Made by a program: the position numbers and the translations under genes. A DNA stretch of 64,000 nt from Flavobacterium sp. UGB4466 (lineage in GTDB: Bacteria > Bacteroidota > Bacteroidia > Flavobacteriales > Flavobacteriaceae). The notes under the pieces were generated by a model that saw only the letters and a program-made list of their open reading frames with translations, was not told where the DNA came from and made no database searches. The stretch is taken from NCBI RefSeq assembly GCF_903469665.1, contig NZ_CAGKLC010000001.1:13852-77851 (forward strand), in the 5' to 3' direction. Positions within the stretch are counted from its first letter, which is position 1. Each line of letters starts with the position of its first letter. Positions 9,317 through 18,372 of the stretch are shown piece after piece.

Positions 9317-12300
9317 ATGATTAAAAAAATACTTTTTTTCCTTGTTTTGGCAGACTGCTTCCATGGTTCGATACTTTTAGCTCAACAAGGTAATACAATG
9401 CAAAACGGAAACTGTCCTGTTGCAGCCGGTGTTACAATTTGTGAAGGAGGTTCAGGTTTTTTAACCGTTTCATCTACCTGTGCTGCGGTTGCCCAAACCC
9501 CTGTAACTGCCAAAGGTAGCGGAGGAATATCGAATAGCATAGTTTATGGTGATCGTGCAAATACAGACATTACCATAAATGTTCCTTCGTTACCGGCGGG
9601 GGCAATAGTAACGTCTACAAATGTTACGATAAGTTTTAAGGCAAATGGTGTTTCTTTTAGAAATGAGTTGAGGGTTAAGGCAACACCCCCAACAGCAGTT
9701 GGAGCAGTTCAGAGTGATTTGAACCCTGTTCCTACACTCGATAGTCCAGGGACTTCAACTAATGTGCCATTAGGAATATGGGGTACTGGGAACCCATCCG
9801 GAACTTGGGTATTTGCATTTAGAGAGTCCTTTCTTGATGTTTTTGTAAATACTGATGCAAATATTACAAACATTACCATTAGAGTTAATTATGTTTTGCT
9901 GGAAGTAGACTGGTATACATCAGCCTCTGGAGGAACAAAAATTGGTTCAGGGATTTCGTTTAATCCGGTAGGCGTTAGCGGTTCAGGCCTTATGGATACC
10001 AATACTGCGGGTACAACTCCTTATTATGCGGCTTGTACCAATAATCCTGGGTGTAGAACAATGGTAAATTTTGTGATTAACAAAGCTTCCGTTGCAACGG
10101 GGGTTACAATTTGTCAGGGAGGTTCAGGTTCACTAACGGCTCCATTTACTTGCTCAGGAGTTGCAGTTGCCCAAAGCCCTATGATTGCAAGCGGTAGTGG
10201 TGGGACAGTAAAAAGCACCGTTTACGGAGGTTCCGGAAACACAGATATTAGTATAATTTTCCCTTCATTACCTGTTGGAGCTGTTGTTACTAGTACCAAT
10301 GCTACTATAAGTTATAATACAATAGGTAGTTCGTATTTGAATGAGTTACGGGTTAGAATACAGCCGCCAACTGCGATGGGCACAGTGCTGAATGATATAA
10401 GTCCCGTCTCTGCTAGTAATAGAGGGAGTGTTATAGATGTTCCTTTAGCATCTTGGGGAAATACAAATCCTTCAGGAAGTTGGATATTTCGATTTAGAGA
10501 AGATCATGATGATGATGAAAATCCGGATGCTAATATTACAAATATTAGCATTACAGTTAATTATACATTACCGGCAACAGTAGATTGGTATACAATGGCT
10601 TTTGGTGGTACCAAAATTGGTTCCGGAGTCTCGTTCAATCCGGTAGGTGTTAGTGGTTCAGGTCTTATTGATACTAACACCGTGGGTACGACTCCTTATT
10701 ATGCGGTTTGTTCCGGTGATTCTCCAGTTTGTAGAACAAAGGTGAATTTTGTAATAAATGAAGTCCTGGGAAAACCAGTAGTGGGATCCGTTACACAACC
10801 AACCTGTGTTACGGCTTTTGGCAGTATTGCTTTAAGCGGACTTCCTACTGGGGGAATCTTAACGAGATCACCCGGAGCTATCGTGGTGTCTTATACCGGA
10901 ACTGCGGTTACAGATAGTGATCTTGCAGCAGGTACATATACCTATACAGCTGGAAATGGAAATTGTACATCGTTGGCAACTTCGGATATTGTGATTAATC
11001 CTTTATCAGTAGCGACTTATAATAAGGGTATTTGGAGCACTGCTCCAACCATAGACAAAAAACTTGTTTTTAACTCTGATTTTACTTCGACAAGTGATGT
11101 AAACGGATGCTTTTGTGAAGTTAATTCCGGAGCAAATGTTGTAATCGGGGGTGGAAATACTCTGGCCATTGCGAATGATGTTAAAGTATTTACAGGAGGT
11201 GCAATGAACTTTAAAAATACAGCAAGTTTAGTACAAACCAATAACGTTACCAATACAGGTGATATTACTTATGAGCGTACCACGCCTCCTATATTGTTAA
11301 AAGATTATGTGTATTGGTCAACTCCGGTAAGCCCTCAAACATTAGTGAATCTTTCACCTTTAACACCAAGTACGATGTATTACGGTTTCGATGGCACACA
11401 ATGGGTGCAAACGAATAAGGCTGATAACATGATGGTTGGAAAAGGTTATATTATTCGTGCCCCGTCAAATTATTCGAATACTTCTAAGGCTGCCTATCAG
11501 GCAAGTTTTAAAGGAGTCCCAAATAATGGAAATATAGAAACGGAGCAGCTGGCTTCCGGGAAAGCTTATTTAATAGGAAATCCTTATCCGTCTGCTGTAA
11601 GTGCAGATGATCTTATTGCTAATGCAGCAAATAATGCTGTAATAAACGGAACACTTTATTTTTGGACTCATAATACGGCTGCGGTATCTACACTGACAAA
11701 TCAGTATACGAGCAATGATTATGCTTCTTACAATCTTAGCGGCGGAGTATCGGCAAAATCAGATCCTGGTTATAATAGTGATCGAGTGTTTGATAAAGGT
11801 ATGAAACCAACAGGCAAGATAGCGGCCGGACAAGCTTTTTTTGTGACTACTAAAGCAGCCGGAAAAGTTCTTTTTACCAATTCAATGCGACTGGGGACAG
11901 CAGATAATGGTCAGTTTTTTAGATCTGTGAATCCGAAAAAAGAAGCTGCGATTGAAAAGAGCCATGTCTGGTTAAACATGACCAGTGCAACAGGCGCTTT
12001 TAAGCAATTATTGGTGGGGTACATACAGGGGGCAACTAATGATTATGATAGTAATTATGACGGGTTAACTTTTGATGGCAACAAATATTTGGATTTCTAT
12101 AGTATCAGTAATGAGAATAAACTTGTAATTCAGGGACGTGCGGTACCTTTTACAGATGCAGATATTGTTCCTTTAGGTTACCGAACTGCCGTTGCAGGTA
12201 ATTTTACAATTGCAATAGACGAGGTTGATGGTAAAATGGCCAATCAGAAGATTTATATTGAAGATAAAACAACTGGAGTTATTCATGATTTAACACAAAG

Positions 12301-12631
12301 CAGTTATACTTTTAAAACTGAGGTGGGAAACTTTTCTGAACGTTTGGTATTGCGTTACACCGGTAAAACTTTAGGTGTCGGAGATTTTGAAAACCTGAAA
12401 GACGGGATTTTAGTTTCGATAAAAGACAAAGTAATTGCGGTACAATCTTCACAGGAAAATATTAAGGAAGTTGTGGTATATGATGTGTCAGGAAAAATGC
12501 TTTACCATAAAAAGAAAGTAGGTAATACAGAATTACTAATTCAAAACCTGCCATCATCCAATCAGGTTTTATTGGTGAAGGTAGCTTTGGCAAGTGATTT
12601 TACAACAACAAGAAAAGTTATTTTTCAGTAA
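9317..12631 (+). CDS. T9SS-secreted protein with two P-domain-like repeats
   Basis: 1104 residues with a signal peptide (MIKKILFFLVLADCFHGSILLAQQG). Two tandem units of about 215 residues follow (about 38-254 and 263-481). Each has a VTIC..GGSG opening, a jelly-roll resembling the proprotein-convertase P-domain (NPSGTWVFAFRE, NPSGSWIFRFRE, ..ITNI.I.VNY) and a closing Ig-like part (VDWYT...GGTKIGSG...TPYYA.C). From about residue 484 it has the shared block and type C-like sorting domain. P-domains in Bacteroidota usually accompany proteases, but no protease motif is present, so an adhesive or scaffolding role is a guess. The gene is a tandem relative of the 4606 gene with a different head. Confidence 0.86.
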   Translation: MIKKILFFLVLADCFHGSILLAQQGNTMQNGNCPVAAGVTICEGGSGFLTVSSTCAAVAQTPVTAKGSGGISNSIVYGDRANTDITINVPSLPAGAIVTSTNVTISFKANGVSFRNELRVKATPPTAVGAVQSDLNPVPTLDSPGTSTNVPLGIWGTGNPSGTWVFAFRESFLDVFVNTDANITNITIRVNYVLLEVDWYTSASGGTKIGSGISFNPVGVSGSGLMDTNTAGTTPYYAACTNNPGCRTMVNFVINKASVATGVTICQGGSGSLTAPFTCSGVAVAQSPMIASGSGGTVKSTVYGGSGNTDISIIFPSLPVGAVVTSTNATISYNTIGSSYLNELRVRIQPPTAMGTVLNDISPVSASNRGSVIDVPLASWGNTNPSGSWIFRFREDHDDDENPDANITNISITVNYTLPATVDWYTMAFGGTKIGSGVSFNPVGVSGSGLIDTNTVGTTPYYAVCSGDSPVCRTKVNFVINEVLGKPVVGSVTQPTCVTAFGSIALSGLPTGGILTRSPGAIVVSYTGTAVTDSDLAAGTYTYTAGNGNCTSLATSDIVINPLSVATYNKGIWSTAPTIDKKLVFNSDFTSTSDVNGCFCEVNSGANVVIGGGNTLAIANDVKVFTGGAMNFKNTASLVQTNNVTNTGDITYERTTPPILLKDYVYWSTPVSPQTLVNLSPLTPSTMYYGFDGTQWVQTNKADNMMVGKGYIIRAPSNYSNTSKAAYQASFKGVPNNGNIETEQLASGKAYLIGNPYPSAVSADDLIANAANNAVINGTLYFWTHNTAAVSTLTNQYTSNDYASYNLSGGVSAKSDPGYNSDRVFDKGMKPTGKIAAGQAFFVTTKAAGKVLFTNSMRLGTADNGQFFRSVNPKKEAAIEKSHVWLNMTSATGAFKQLLVGYIQGATNDYDSNYDGLTFDGNKYLDFYSISNENKLVIQGRAVPFTDADIVPLGYRTAVAGNFTIAIDEVDGKMANQKIYIEDKTTGVIHDLTQSSYTFKTEVGNFSERLVLRYTGKTLGVGDFENLKDGILVSIKDKVIAVQSSQENIKEVVVYDVSGKMLYHKKKVGNTELLIQNLPSSNQVLLVKVALASDFTTTRKVIFQ

Positions 12632-12653
12632 ATTTTAAATAAGAGTTCATTTC

Positions 12654-12689
12654 AAAAAATCCATTCCGTTTTTTGGAGTGGATTTTTTT
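12654..12689 (+). terminator. Rho-independent terminator (twin of 9164)
   Basis: The same stem-loop as at 9164 with a few substitutions, followed by seven T. It lies inside a duplicated 3' flank of about 125 bp. Confidence 0.88.
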
Positions 12690-12717
12690 GTGTTTAAGAA
12701 AATAAGATGTTTAAAAA

Positions 12718-12766
12718 AATCACCAAAATTGGTGATTGTGGATTTTATAAAGAGTGTCTATTTTTG
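12718..12766 (+). promoter_or_regulatory. Promoter with overlapping perfect inverted repeat (second copy)
   Basis: AATCACCAA-AA-TTGGTGATT at 12718-12737 overlaps a TTG at 12736-12738. A 20-bp spacer and an exact TATTTTTG at 12759-12766 follow. Initiation near 12773 would give a short leader before the TTG start at 12807. Confidence 0.55.
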
Positions 12767-12806
12767 CGTTAATTCTTGTTAAAATTTAACATCTTAACTT
12801 TCAATT

Positions 12807-13451
12807 TTGATAAAAAAAGTGCTTTTTTTTCTGATTTTGACGAACTATTTTCATAGTACGTGGCTTTACGCGGAACGAGGGAAAGCAGCTGTTTTTTTTA
12901 GCACGATTGATTATAGAAAAAAAGGTAATACAGTGGGAAGGGAATTTTTACAATCCGACAAAAAAAGCTGTACGCTAAGCCTTAATCAAACTTTATGTCG
13001 ATATTTAATCGGTGTGCAACTGCGTAGCAGTACAGCAAATGATTGTGTAAATGGAATTGGTTTTAATAAGGTTGTATTTCTAAAAGGCGAAAAATTAAAA
13101 ATACAGAACCATTCAAAACAGGGGGGGTATTCATTTTCTATTGACCGGGAAACTTTTAATGAACGTTTTGTGCTGTCTGATATTGAGGAAACTTTAGCAA
13201 GCAACAGTTTTTCGGAGGAAAATCCGGACGTATTTATTTCGGTAGAGGATAGAATTATTAAAGTCATTTCAACTCAGGATATAATCACTCAAATAACTGT
13301 TTTTGATATTTTGGGCAAACCACTGTATAGAAAAGAAAATATTGAAAATCTGGAATTTCAACTGCCAAAATTCAATTCTTATCATCAGGTTTTAATAGTG
13401 AAAATTAAATTTGGAGACGGGAAAATAATGACAAGGAAAATTTTGCTTTAA
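12807..13451 (+). CDS. Shortened T9SS paralogue (signal peptide joined to sorting domain)
   Basis: 214 residues. The N-terminus (MIKKVLFFLILTNYFHSTWL) is clearly related to that of the 9317 protein, but the start codon is TTG instead of ATG. Residues about 110-214 resemble the last part of the shared C-terminal region (YSFSIDRETFNERFVLSDIEETL, then ITVFDILGKPLYRKENIENLEFQLP to RKILL). Almost the whole head and middle of the block are missing. With the duplicated promoter and palindrome upstream, it looks like a third tandem copy that lost its centre. Whether it is expressed as a tiny T9SS cargo or is decaying cannot be told. No function is assigned. Confidence 0.6.
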   Translation: MIKKVLFFLILTNYFHSTWLYAERGKAAVFFSTIDYRKKGNTVGREFLQSDKKSCTLSLNQTLCRYLIGVQLRSSTANDCVNGIGFNKVVFLKGEKLKIQNHSKQGGYSFSIDRETFNERFVLSDIEETLASNSFSEENPDVFISVEDRIIKVISTQDIITQITVFDILGKPLYRKENIENLEFQLPKFNSYHQVLIVKIKFGDGKIMTRKILL

Positions 13452-13918
13452 ATGACTGTCTTAAAGGAATAATCGTTTTTTATCATCTTAAATATATATA
13501 GCATAAATCGCCATATTTACTGGTAAAATACTGTTTCTGATCATATTGAAAAAGTTATAAGTGTTAAATTCTCACAATTAAATCGAAAATATTTAGTTTT
13601 AATGTAAATAAAATCGTACCTTGGTTATTGCTTTACGATTGAAATACTTAAAAGCCTGTTAAGTTAATTTTTATCATTTTCTATTGAAGCTTATAAATAG
13701 AGTGTCTATACTCTTTACCTGCCTAAAATACTGATTGCTAATTTAAATGCCCCGATTAAATGAAACAAAAAGTACTCTTCACTTCAACATTTCACTTGTA
13801 CTATCAGGATTAGTCTATCCTGTTTCGGCGTTTTATTTTTTGAGGTATTTAGAAATTACTTTAATCAGATTCTCGTCTGATTGAAAAGTTATGTTTTTAA
13901 ATATTAAAAAATACCACG
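13452..13918. other. 467-bp intergenic/leader region with two hairpins
   Basis: No ORF. Two inverted repeats sit near the downstream gene: CAGGAT-N6-ATCCTG (13805-13822) and AATCAGA-N6-TCTGATT (13863-13882). TATTTTTTG at about 13834-13842 is one T longer than a TAnnTTTG box. No clear terminator follows the 12807 gene. Confidence 0.45.
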
Positions 13919-16900
13919 ATGAGAAAATTTTTACTTACACTTCAGTTATTTGCATTGCCTTTATTTTTTTATGCACAGACTAAAACAGTCTCTTTCTCGG
14001 CAACAGGAACAACAAATTTAACTACGAGTTTTGTGATTCCGGCCGGTTCAACATCTTTAACAATTAGTGCCTGGGGAGGTGGAGGTGCCGGAGGTGGTAC
14101 AACTAGTGCCGGATTAAGCTTAGAAAAAGGAGCTGCCGGTGGTGGTGGTGGTGCTTTTGCCGGAGGAGTATATACAATTTCGTCAGGTGCAACAATCTCT
14201 CTTACCGCAGGTGGTGGAGGTGTTGGAGGTACCGGAGTTAATGGTCAGACAGGGAAAACCTCTCTGGTTACGGGTTTTGTTTCTGCTGTGGGCGGGGGTG
14301 GCGGTACAGCCAATACATCGGGAGGTACTCCGGCCAAAGGAGCGGGAGGTCTTGCTTCTTCAAGTGTGGGTACAAATACATTTGATGGTGGAGCAGGAGT
14401 AGACGGACAAAGTGGTTTAACAGCTGCTTCTGGTTCAGGCGGCAATGGAGGAAATGGTGGTGGTGCCGGTGGTGCCGGATTTTCATCTTTATTGGGTACA
14501 GCGGATGGAAATCCGGGTACAGTTCCCGGCGGAGGTGGAGGTGGAGCTAAAAGTTCTATTCTTGGGGCAGGGAAAGCCGGAGGTGACGGAGGTCCGGGAA
14601 GAGTTGTTATCTCATACGATTGTGCAGCTTATAGTCTGACCAGTACGAGTGCTTCAGCGGTAAATATCTGTTCCGGAACATCGTCAACGATAACCCTAAA
14701 CGGTACTTTACCGGTAGGAGTATATAGCGTTGCTTATCAGGTAGACGGAGTAACTCAGACGCCGGTAACTATGACTGTAAGTGCAAGTGGAACCGGTACT
14801 TTTACAGCTCCCGGATTTTCAGCTTTAGGAAGTAAAAGTCTAACAGTTACCTCTTTAACTTCTGGAACAAGTGGCAATGCTGCCGATAATTGTGCTTCAA
14901 CCATCAGTGCCAATAATACTGCTTCAGTAAATGTAACGTCATCCGGGACAGCTCCTGTTGCTTTAGCAGGAACCGGAGCAACCTGTACCCAGATTACAGC
15001 AAATTGGCAATCTGTTTCAGGATCAACGTATTACACATTGGATCTTTCGACAGATATTAATTTTGGAAGTTTTGTTGGAACCTACAACGGTTTGAATGTG
15101 GGGAATGTTTTAACGGTAAATATCACAAGTTTAAGCAATGCGACTACTTACTATTACAGAGTTCGAGCATTTAATGGGACCTGTTTGAGTGCTTATTCGA
15201 ACACCATAACTTACAAACCTGCTGTTTCTCCGGGGAATGTTGTTTTGCAGGCAGCCACTAATACTTCTTGTACATCATTTATGGCAAATTGGAGTGCGGA
15301 AGTCAATGCGGTGAGTTATCTGTTAGATGTCTCTCTTGTAAATACATTTGCCACTACTGTCTCAGGATATAATGCCCTTGATATCGGAAATGTAACGACC
15401 TATACAGTGACTGGACTGACTGTAGGTACAACCTATTATTACAGACTCAGATCAAAGAATGGTTGTGGAACCAGTGCTACAGGTACCGCAACAGTACAAA
15501 ATATAACCACATTTACGCAGCCAGGTACACCACTTAATGATCCGGTGGTTCAACCCACCTGTGATGTTCTTACCGGAACTGTGGTTTTAAAGAATTTGCC
15601 AAACAGAAATGATTATACGATTACGCAAACCGGTACGTTCTCAAATACTTATTCGGGAGGAGTTGGTGCCGATTGGACTAAATATACCATTACAGGTCTG
15701 GCTCCCGGTACTTATAATTTCACAGTACAATATCCGGGCACTTGTGCTTCTTTGTCATTGTCGAATATTGTCGTAAATGCTTTGGCAACGAATACGTATA
15801 CAATTGCAGGAGGATGGTCACTTGGGACGCCAACGACAAGCCAGAATATTGTTTTTGCAGATGATTTTTCTTCGTCCGGAGATGTGAATAGCTGTGGTTG
15901 TACGATAAATGCCGGAAAAAAAGTAACCATAAATAGTTCAAATACGTTAACAGTTAAGAATGCATTAATTGTGAATTCGGGAGCAGGAACCTCTTTGACT
16001 TTTAAAACCAGTTCAAGTTTGGTTCAGGTGAATAGTGCAGTTAATTCCGGAAATATTTCGTACGAGAGAACAAGTCCCGGAATTTTAAAAAAGGATTATT
16101 TATATTGGTCCACTCCGGTAAATCCACAAAGATTAATCGACCTTTCGTCCGGAACATCAGCAACAAAGTATTTTGGTTACGATGGTGCCCAATGGGTATC
16201 TACCGACAGAACAACTAATATGGTGGTAGGCAAGGGGTATATTATTCGTGGTCCGGAGAGCTATTCGAATACGGTTAAAACAACCTTCACAGGAATTTTT
16301 TCAGGAGTTCCAAACAATGGAAGTCTGGAAGGAGAATCTTTGAGCTCGGGAAAAAGTTATTTGGTAGGAAATCCTTATCCATCTGCTTTAAATGCTGATG
16401 CTCTTATAAGTACAAATAGTATACTAGGCGGAACAATCTATTTTTGGACGCATAATACGCCTGTACAACTAACCTATACAAATCAGTACTCAGCCGATGA
16501 TTATGCTTCTTATAATTTAAGTGGAGGGGTTTCAGCAAAGTCGGATCCATTGCACAGTGACATTCCGGCAAATGATAACGGAATTAAACCAACAGGTAAA
16601 ATAGCAGCCGGACAATCCTTTTTTGTGACTACTGTAGCAGCAGGAAAAGTACAATTTAACAATTCAATGCGAGTAGGTGGAGCTAATAACAATCAGTTTT
16701 TTAGAACTGAAAGGGCATCTAAGGAAGTTACTTTGGTGAAAAAACGTATCTGGTTAAACATGAGCAATACGACTGGAGCTTTCAAACAGTTGCTGGTAGG
16801 ATACATAGAGGGGGCGACTAATGAATATGATAGTAATTATGATGGGATTAGTTTTAATGCTAACCCTTATCTCGATTTTTTTAGCGTGGCAAACGGAAAC

Positions 16901-17407
16901 AATTATGTCATTCAGGGTAGAGCTTTACCTTTTGTAGATACTGATATTGTTCCTTTAGGATATCGTACGACAATCGCGGGTGATTTTACTATTTCAATTG
17001 ATGAGGTAGATGATAGTATGAATGAACAGGCTATTTATATCGAAGATAAAACAACTGGGGAAGTTCATAATTTAAAACAGAGCAATTATACGTTTACAAC
17101 CGCAGTCGGAACCTTCTCAGACCGATTAGTGCTGCGTTATACCGGAAAAACATTAGGAACAGACGATTTTGAAAATGCAAAGAATGCTATTGTGGTTTCT
17201 GTTAAAAATAGAATAATAAATGTGTCGTCAAAAGAACAGCTTAAAGATGTTTTTGTTTATGATGTGTCGGGGAAACTGCTTTTCAATAAAAGTAAAATTG
17301 GGAATAAAGAGTTTCAAATACAAAATTTAACACCAGGTAATCAGATGGTACTGGTAAAAGTGATTTTGGAAAATGATGCTACAGGAACACGAAAAATAGT
17401 TTTTTAG
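13919..17407 (+). CDS. T9SS-secreted protein with glycine-rich head and two FN3 domains
   Basis: 1162 residues with a signal peptide ending near FYAQ. Residues about 38-232 form a glycine-rich domain (runs such as AGGGGGAFAGG and PGGGGGGAKSS) framed by FSATGTTNLTTSFVIPAG and GGPGRVVISYDC, like the glycine-rich domains of some surface proteins. After a Cys-bearing Ig-like stretch come two fibronectin type III domains at about 340-434 and 435-530 (TANWQSVSGS.YYTLDLS, TTYYYRVRA; MANWSAEVNAVSYLLDVS, TTYYYRLRS). The shared C-terminal block and type C-like sorting domain run from about 535 to 1162. Likely an outer-surface protein; its role is unknown. It meets the minus-strand cupin gene tail to tail, 17 bp away. 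Confidence 0.86.
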   Translation: MRKFLLTLQLFALPLFFYAQTKTVSFSATGTTNLTTSFVIPAGSTSLTISAWGGGGAGGGTTSAGLSLEKGAAGGGGGAFAGGVYTISSGATISLTAGGGGVGGTGVNGQTGKTSLVTGFVSAVGGGGGTANTSGGTPAKGAGGLASSSVGTNTFDGGAGVDGQSGLTAASGSGGNGGNGGGAGGAGFSSLLGTADGNPGTVPGGGGGGAKSSILGAGKAGGDGGPGRVVISYDCAAYSLTSTSASAVNICSGTSSTITLNGTLPVGVYSVAYQVDGVTQTPVTMTVSASGTGTFTAPGFSALGSKSLTVTSLTSGTSGNAADNCASTISANNTASVNVTSSGTAPVALAGTGATCTQITANWQSVSGSTYYTLDLSTDINFGSFVGTYNGLNVGNVLTVNITSLSNATTYYYRVRAFNGTCLSAYSNTITYKPAVSPGNVVLQAATNTSCTSFMANWSAEVNAVSYLLDVSLVNTFATTVSGYNALDIGNVTTYTVTGLTVGTTYYYRLRSKNGCGTSATGTATVQNITTFTQPGTPLNDPVVQPTCDVLTGTVVLKNLPNRNDYTITQTGTFSNTYSGGVGADWTKYTITGLAPGTYNFTVQYPGTCASLSLSNIVVNALATNTYTIAGGWSLGTPTTSQNIVFADDFSSSGDVNSCGCTINAGKKVTINSSNTLTVKNALIVNSGAGTSLTFKTSSSLVQVNSAVNSGNISYERTSPGILKKDYLYWSTPVNPQRLIDLSSGTSATKYFGYDGAQWVSTDRTTNMVVGKGYIIRGPESYSNTVKTTFTGIFSGVPNNGSLEGESLSSGKSYLVGNPYPSALNADALISTNSILGGTIYFWTHNTPVQLTYTNQYSADDYASYNLSGGVSAKSDPLHSDIPANDNGIKPTGKIAAGQSFFVTTVAAGKVQFNNSMRVGGANNNQFFRTERASKEVTLVKKRIWLNMSNTTGAFKQLLVGYIEGATNEYDSNYDGISFNANPYLDFFSVANGNNYVIQGRALPFVDTDIVPLGYRTTIAGDFTISIDEVDDSMNEQAIYIEDKTTGEVHNLKQSNYTFTTAVGTFSDRLVLRYTGKTLGTDDFENAKNAIVVSVKNRIINVSSKEQLKDVFVYDVSGKLLFNKSKIGNKEFQIQNLTPGNQMVLVKVILENDATGTRKIVF

Positions 17408-17424
17408 AAATAAAAAGAATGCTC

Positions 17425-18291
17425 TTAAGAGGTTTTTTGCAGATTTTCATTGGTATTCCGGATGGCTTTTTCATTTTTATAGTCAATCCATTTTTGACCT
17501 TTGAATTTACGCATCATGATATCGAAATAGCGCATAATAAAAACATTGTAAAAGGCTTTGGACAGGTTGGTAATGTTTTTAGGAAAAGCTCTCAGACTCA
17601 TCGAAAAGCCCGGGGTTAAATATTTCATGTAATGCCAGTATCCTTCAGGCATGTACAGCATTTCGCCATGTTTTAAATTGGTAATAAATCCCTGTGCATT
17701 TTTAAGAGCAGGAAATTTTTCATAGTCAGGATTGTCAAAATCAATGTCTTCTCTTGAAATTAAGGCATGTGGTACCTTGTACATGTATTTGGATTGATCG
17801 GGAGCAAAAAGCATGCACTGTTTTTCTCCGTGAAAATGAAAATGTAAAATATTGGAGTAGTCAATATCATAATGCATGAACACCCGTGCATTTTCTCCGC
17901 CAAAAAATAGCATTGGCATTTGTTTCACCAAATTCAAGCCAATATCCGGCCATAAAAAGTCTTCTTTTAATAGCGGAACTTCTTTCATCAGATTATAAAG
18001 AAAAATACGGTAGTTCGTTGGTTTTGATTCCAGAAGATGAATGTAATCACTCATTTTCATAGTGGTATGAGCTTCGTTAAAACCATCTTCATGATTTACA
18101 GGTCTGTCATCGTATAGAGGAACGATACTATTTCCGGCGATTTCGTTGATATAAGATAATTTCCATTTGTGATAAGCTGGCCAGTCTTCGGTCAATTCTT
18201 CGACAACTACAGGAATTTGATTTTTCACATACTGGGAAATAAAATCAGCCTTTGAGATTTTTTTTACCCTTTCGATTTGCTTTAACTTCAT
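17425..18291 (-). CDS. Cupin-like (JmjC-type) Fe(II)/2-oxoglutarate dioxygenase family protein
   Basis: 288 residues from the ATG at 18291. The frame continues to 18324, but that codon lies inside the terminator hairpin at 18302-18337, so the inner start is preferred. The core shows the 2OG-oxygenase facial triad: H-x-D in VFMHYDIDYSNILHFHFHGE, and a distal His in MLYMPEGYWHYMKYL. A Lys in GEKQCMLF is a candidate 2OG anchor. The family includes protein and RNA hydroxylases, but the substrate here is unknown. It lies directly behind the bioB terminator, so it may depend on readthrough or its own weak promoter. Confidence 0.75.
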   Translation of the reverse strand: MKLKQIERVKKISKADFISQYVKNQIPVVVEELTEDWPAYHKWKLSYINEIAGNSIVPLYDDRPVNHEDGFNEAHTTMKMSDYIHLLESKPTNYRIFLYNLMKEVPLLKEDFLWPDIGLNLVKQMPMLFFGGENARVFMHYDIDYSNILHFHFHGEKQCMLFAPDQSKYMYKVPHALISREDIDFDNPDYEKFPALKNAQGFITNLKHGEMLYMPEGYWHYMKYLTPGFSMSLRAFPKNITNLSKAFYNVFIMRYFDIMMRKFKGQKWIDYKNEKAIRNTNENLQKTS

Positions 18292-18301
18292 CTCTATTAA
18301 A

Positions 18302-18337
18302 TAAAAAAATTGCTTATAACACATGTTATAAGCAATT
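18302..18337 (-). terminator. bioB terminator
   Basis: A perfect 13-bp inverted repeat (AATTGCTTATAAC / GTTATAAGCAATT, loop ACAT). Read on the minus strand it is followed by a T-run (18303-18309). It ends bioB and argues against a start at 18324 for the next gene. Confidence 0.88.
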
Positions 18338-18372
18338 TAGAAATATTTATCGAGATTTAGGAACTCTTTTTC

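Noticed and set aside
14139..14639. Overlapping frames on both strands opposite the glycine-rich head
   Set aside because: They are by-products of GGT/GGA-rich codons: composition is extreme (Val/Pro/His runs) and the main frame is a convincing secreted protein.
18292..18324. Eleven extra N-terminal codons for the cupin-like protein
   Set aside because: The upstream ATG lies within the bioB terminator hairpin, so the inner ATG at 18291 is far more likely.
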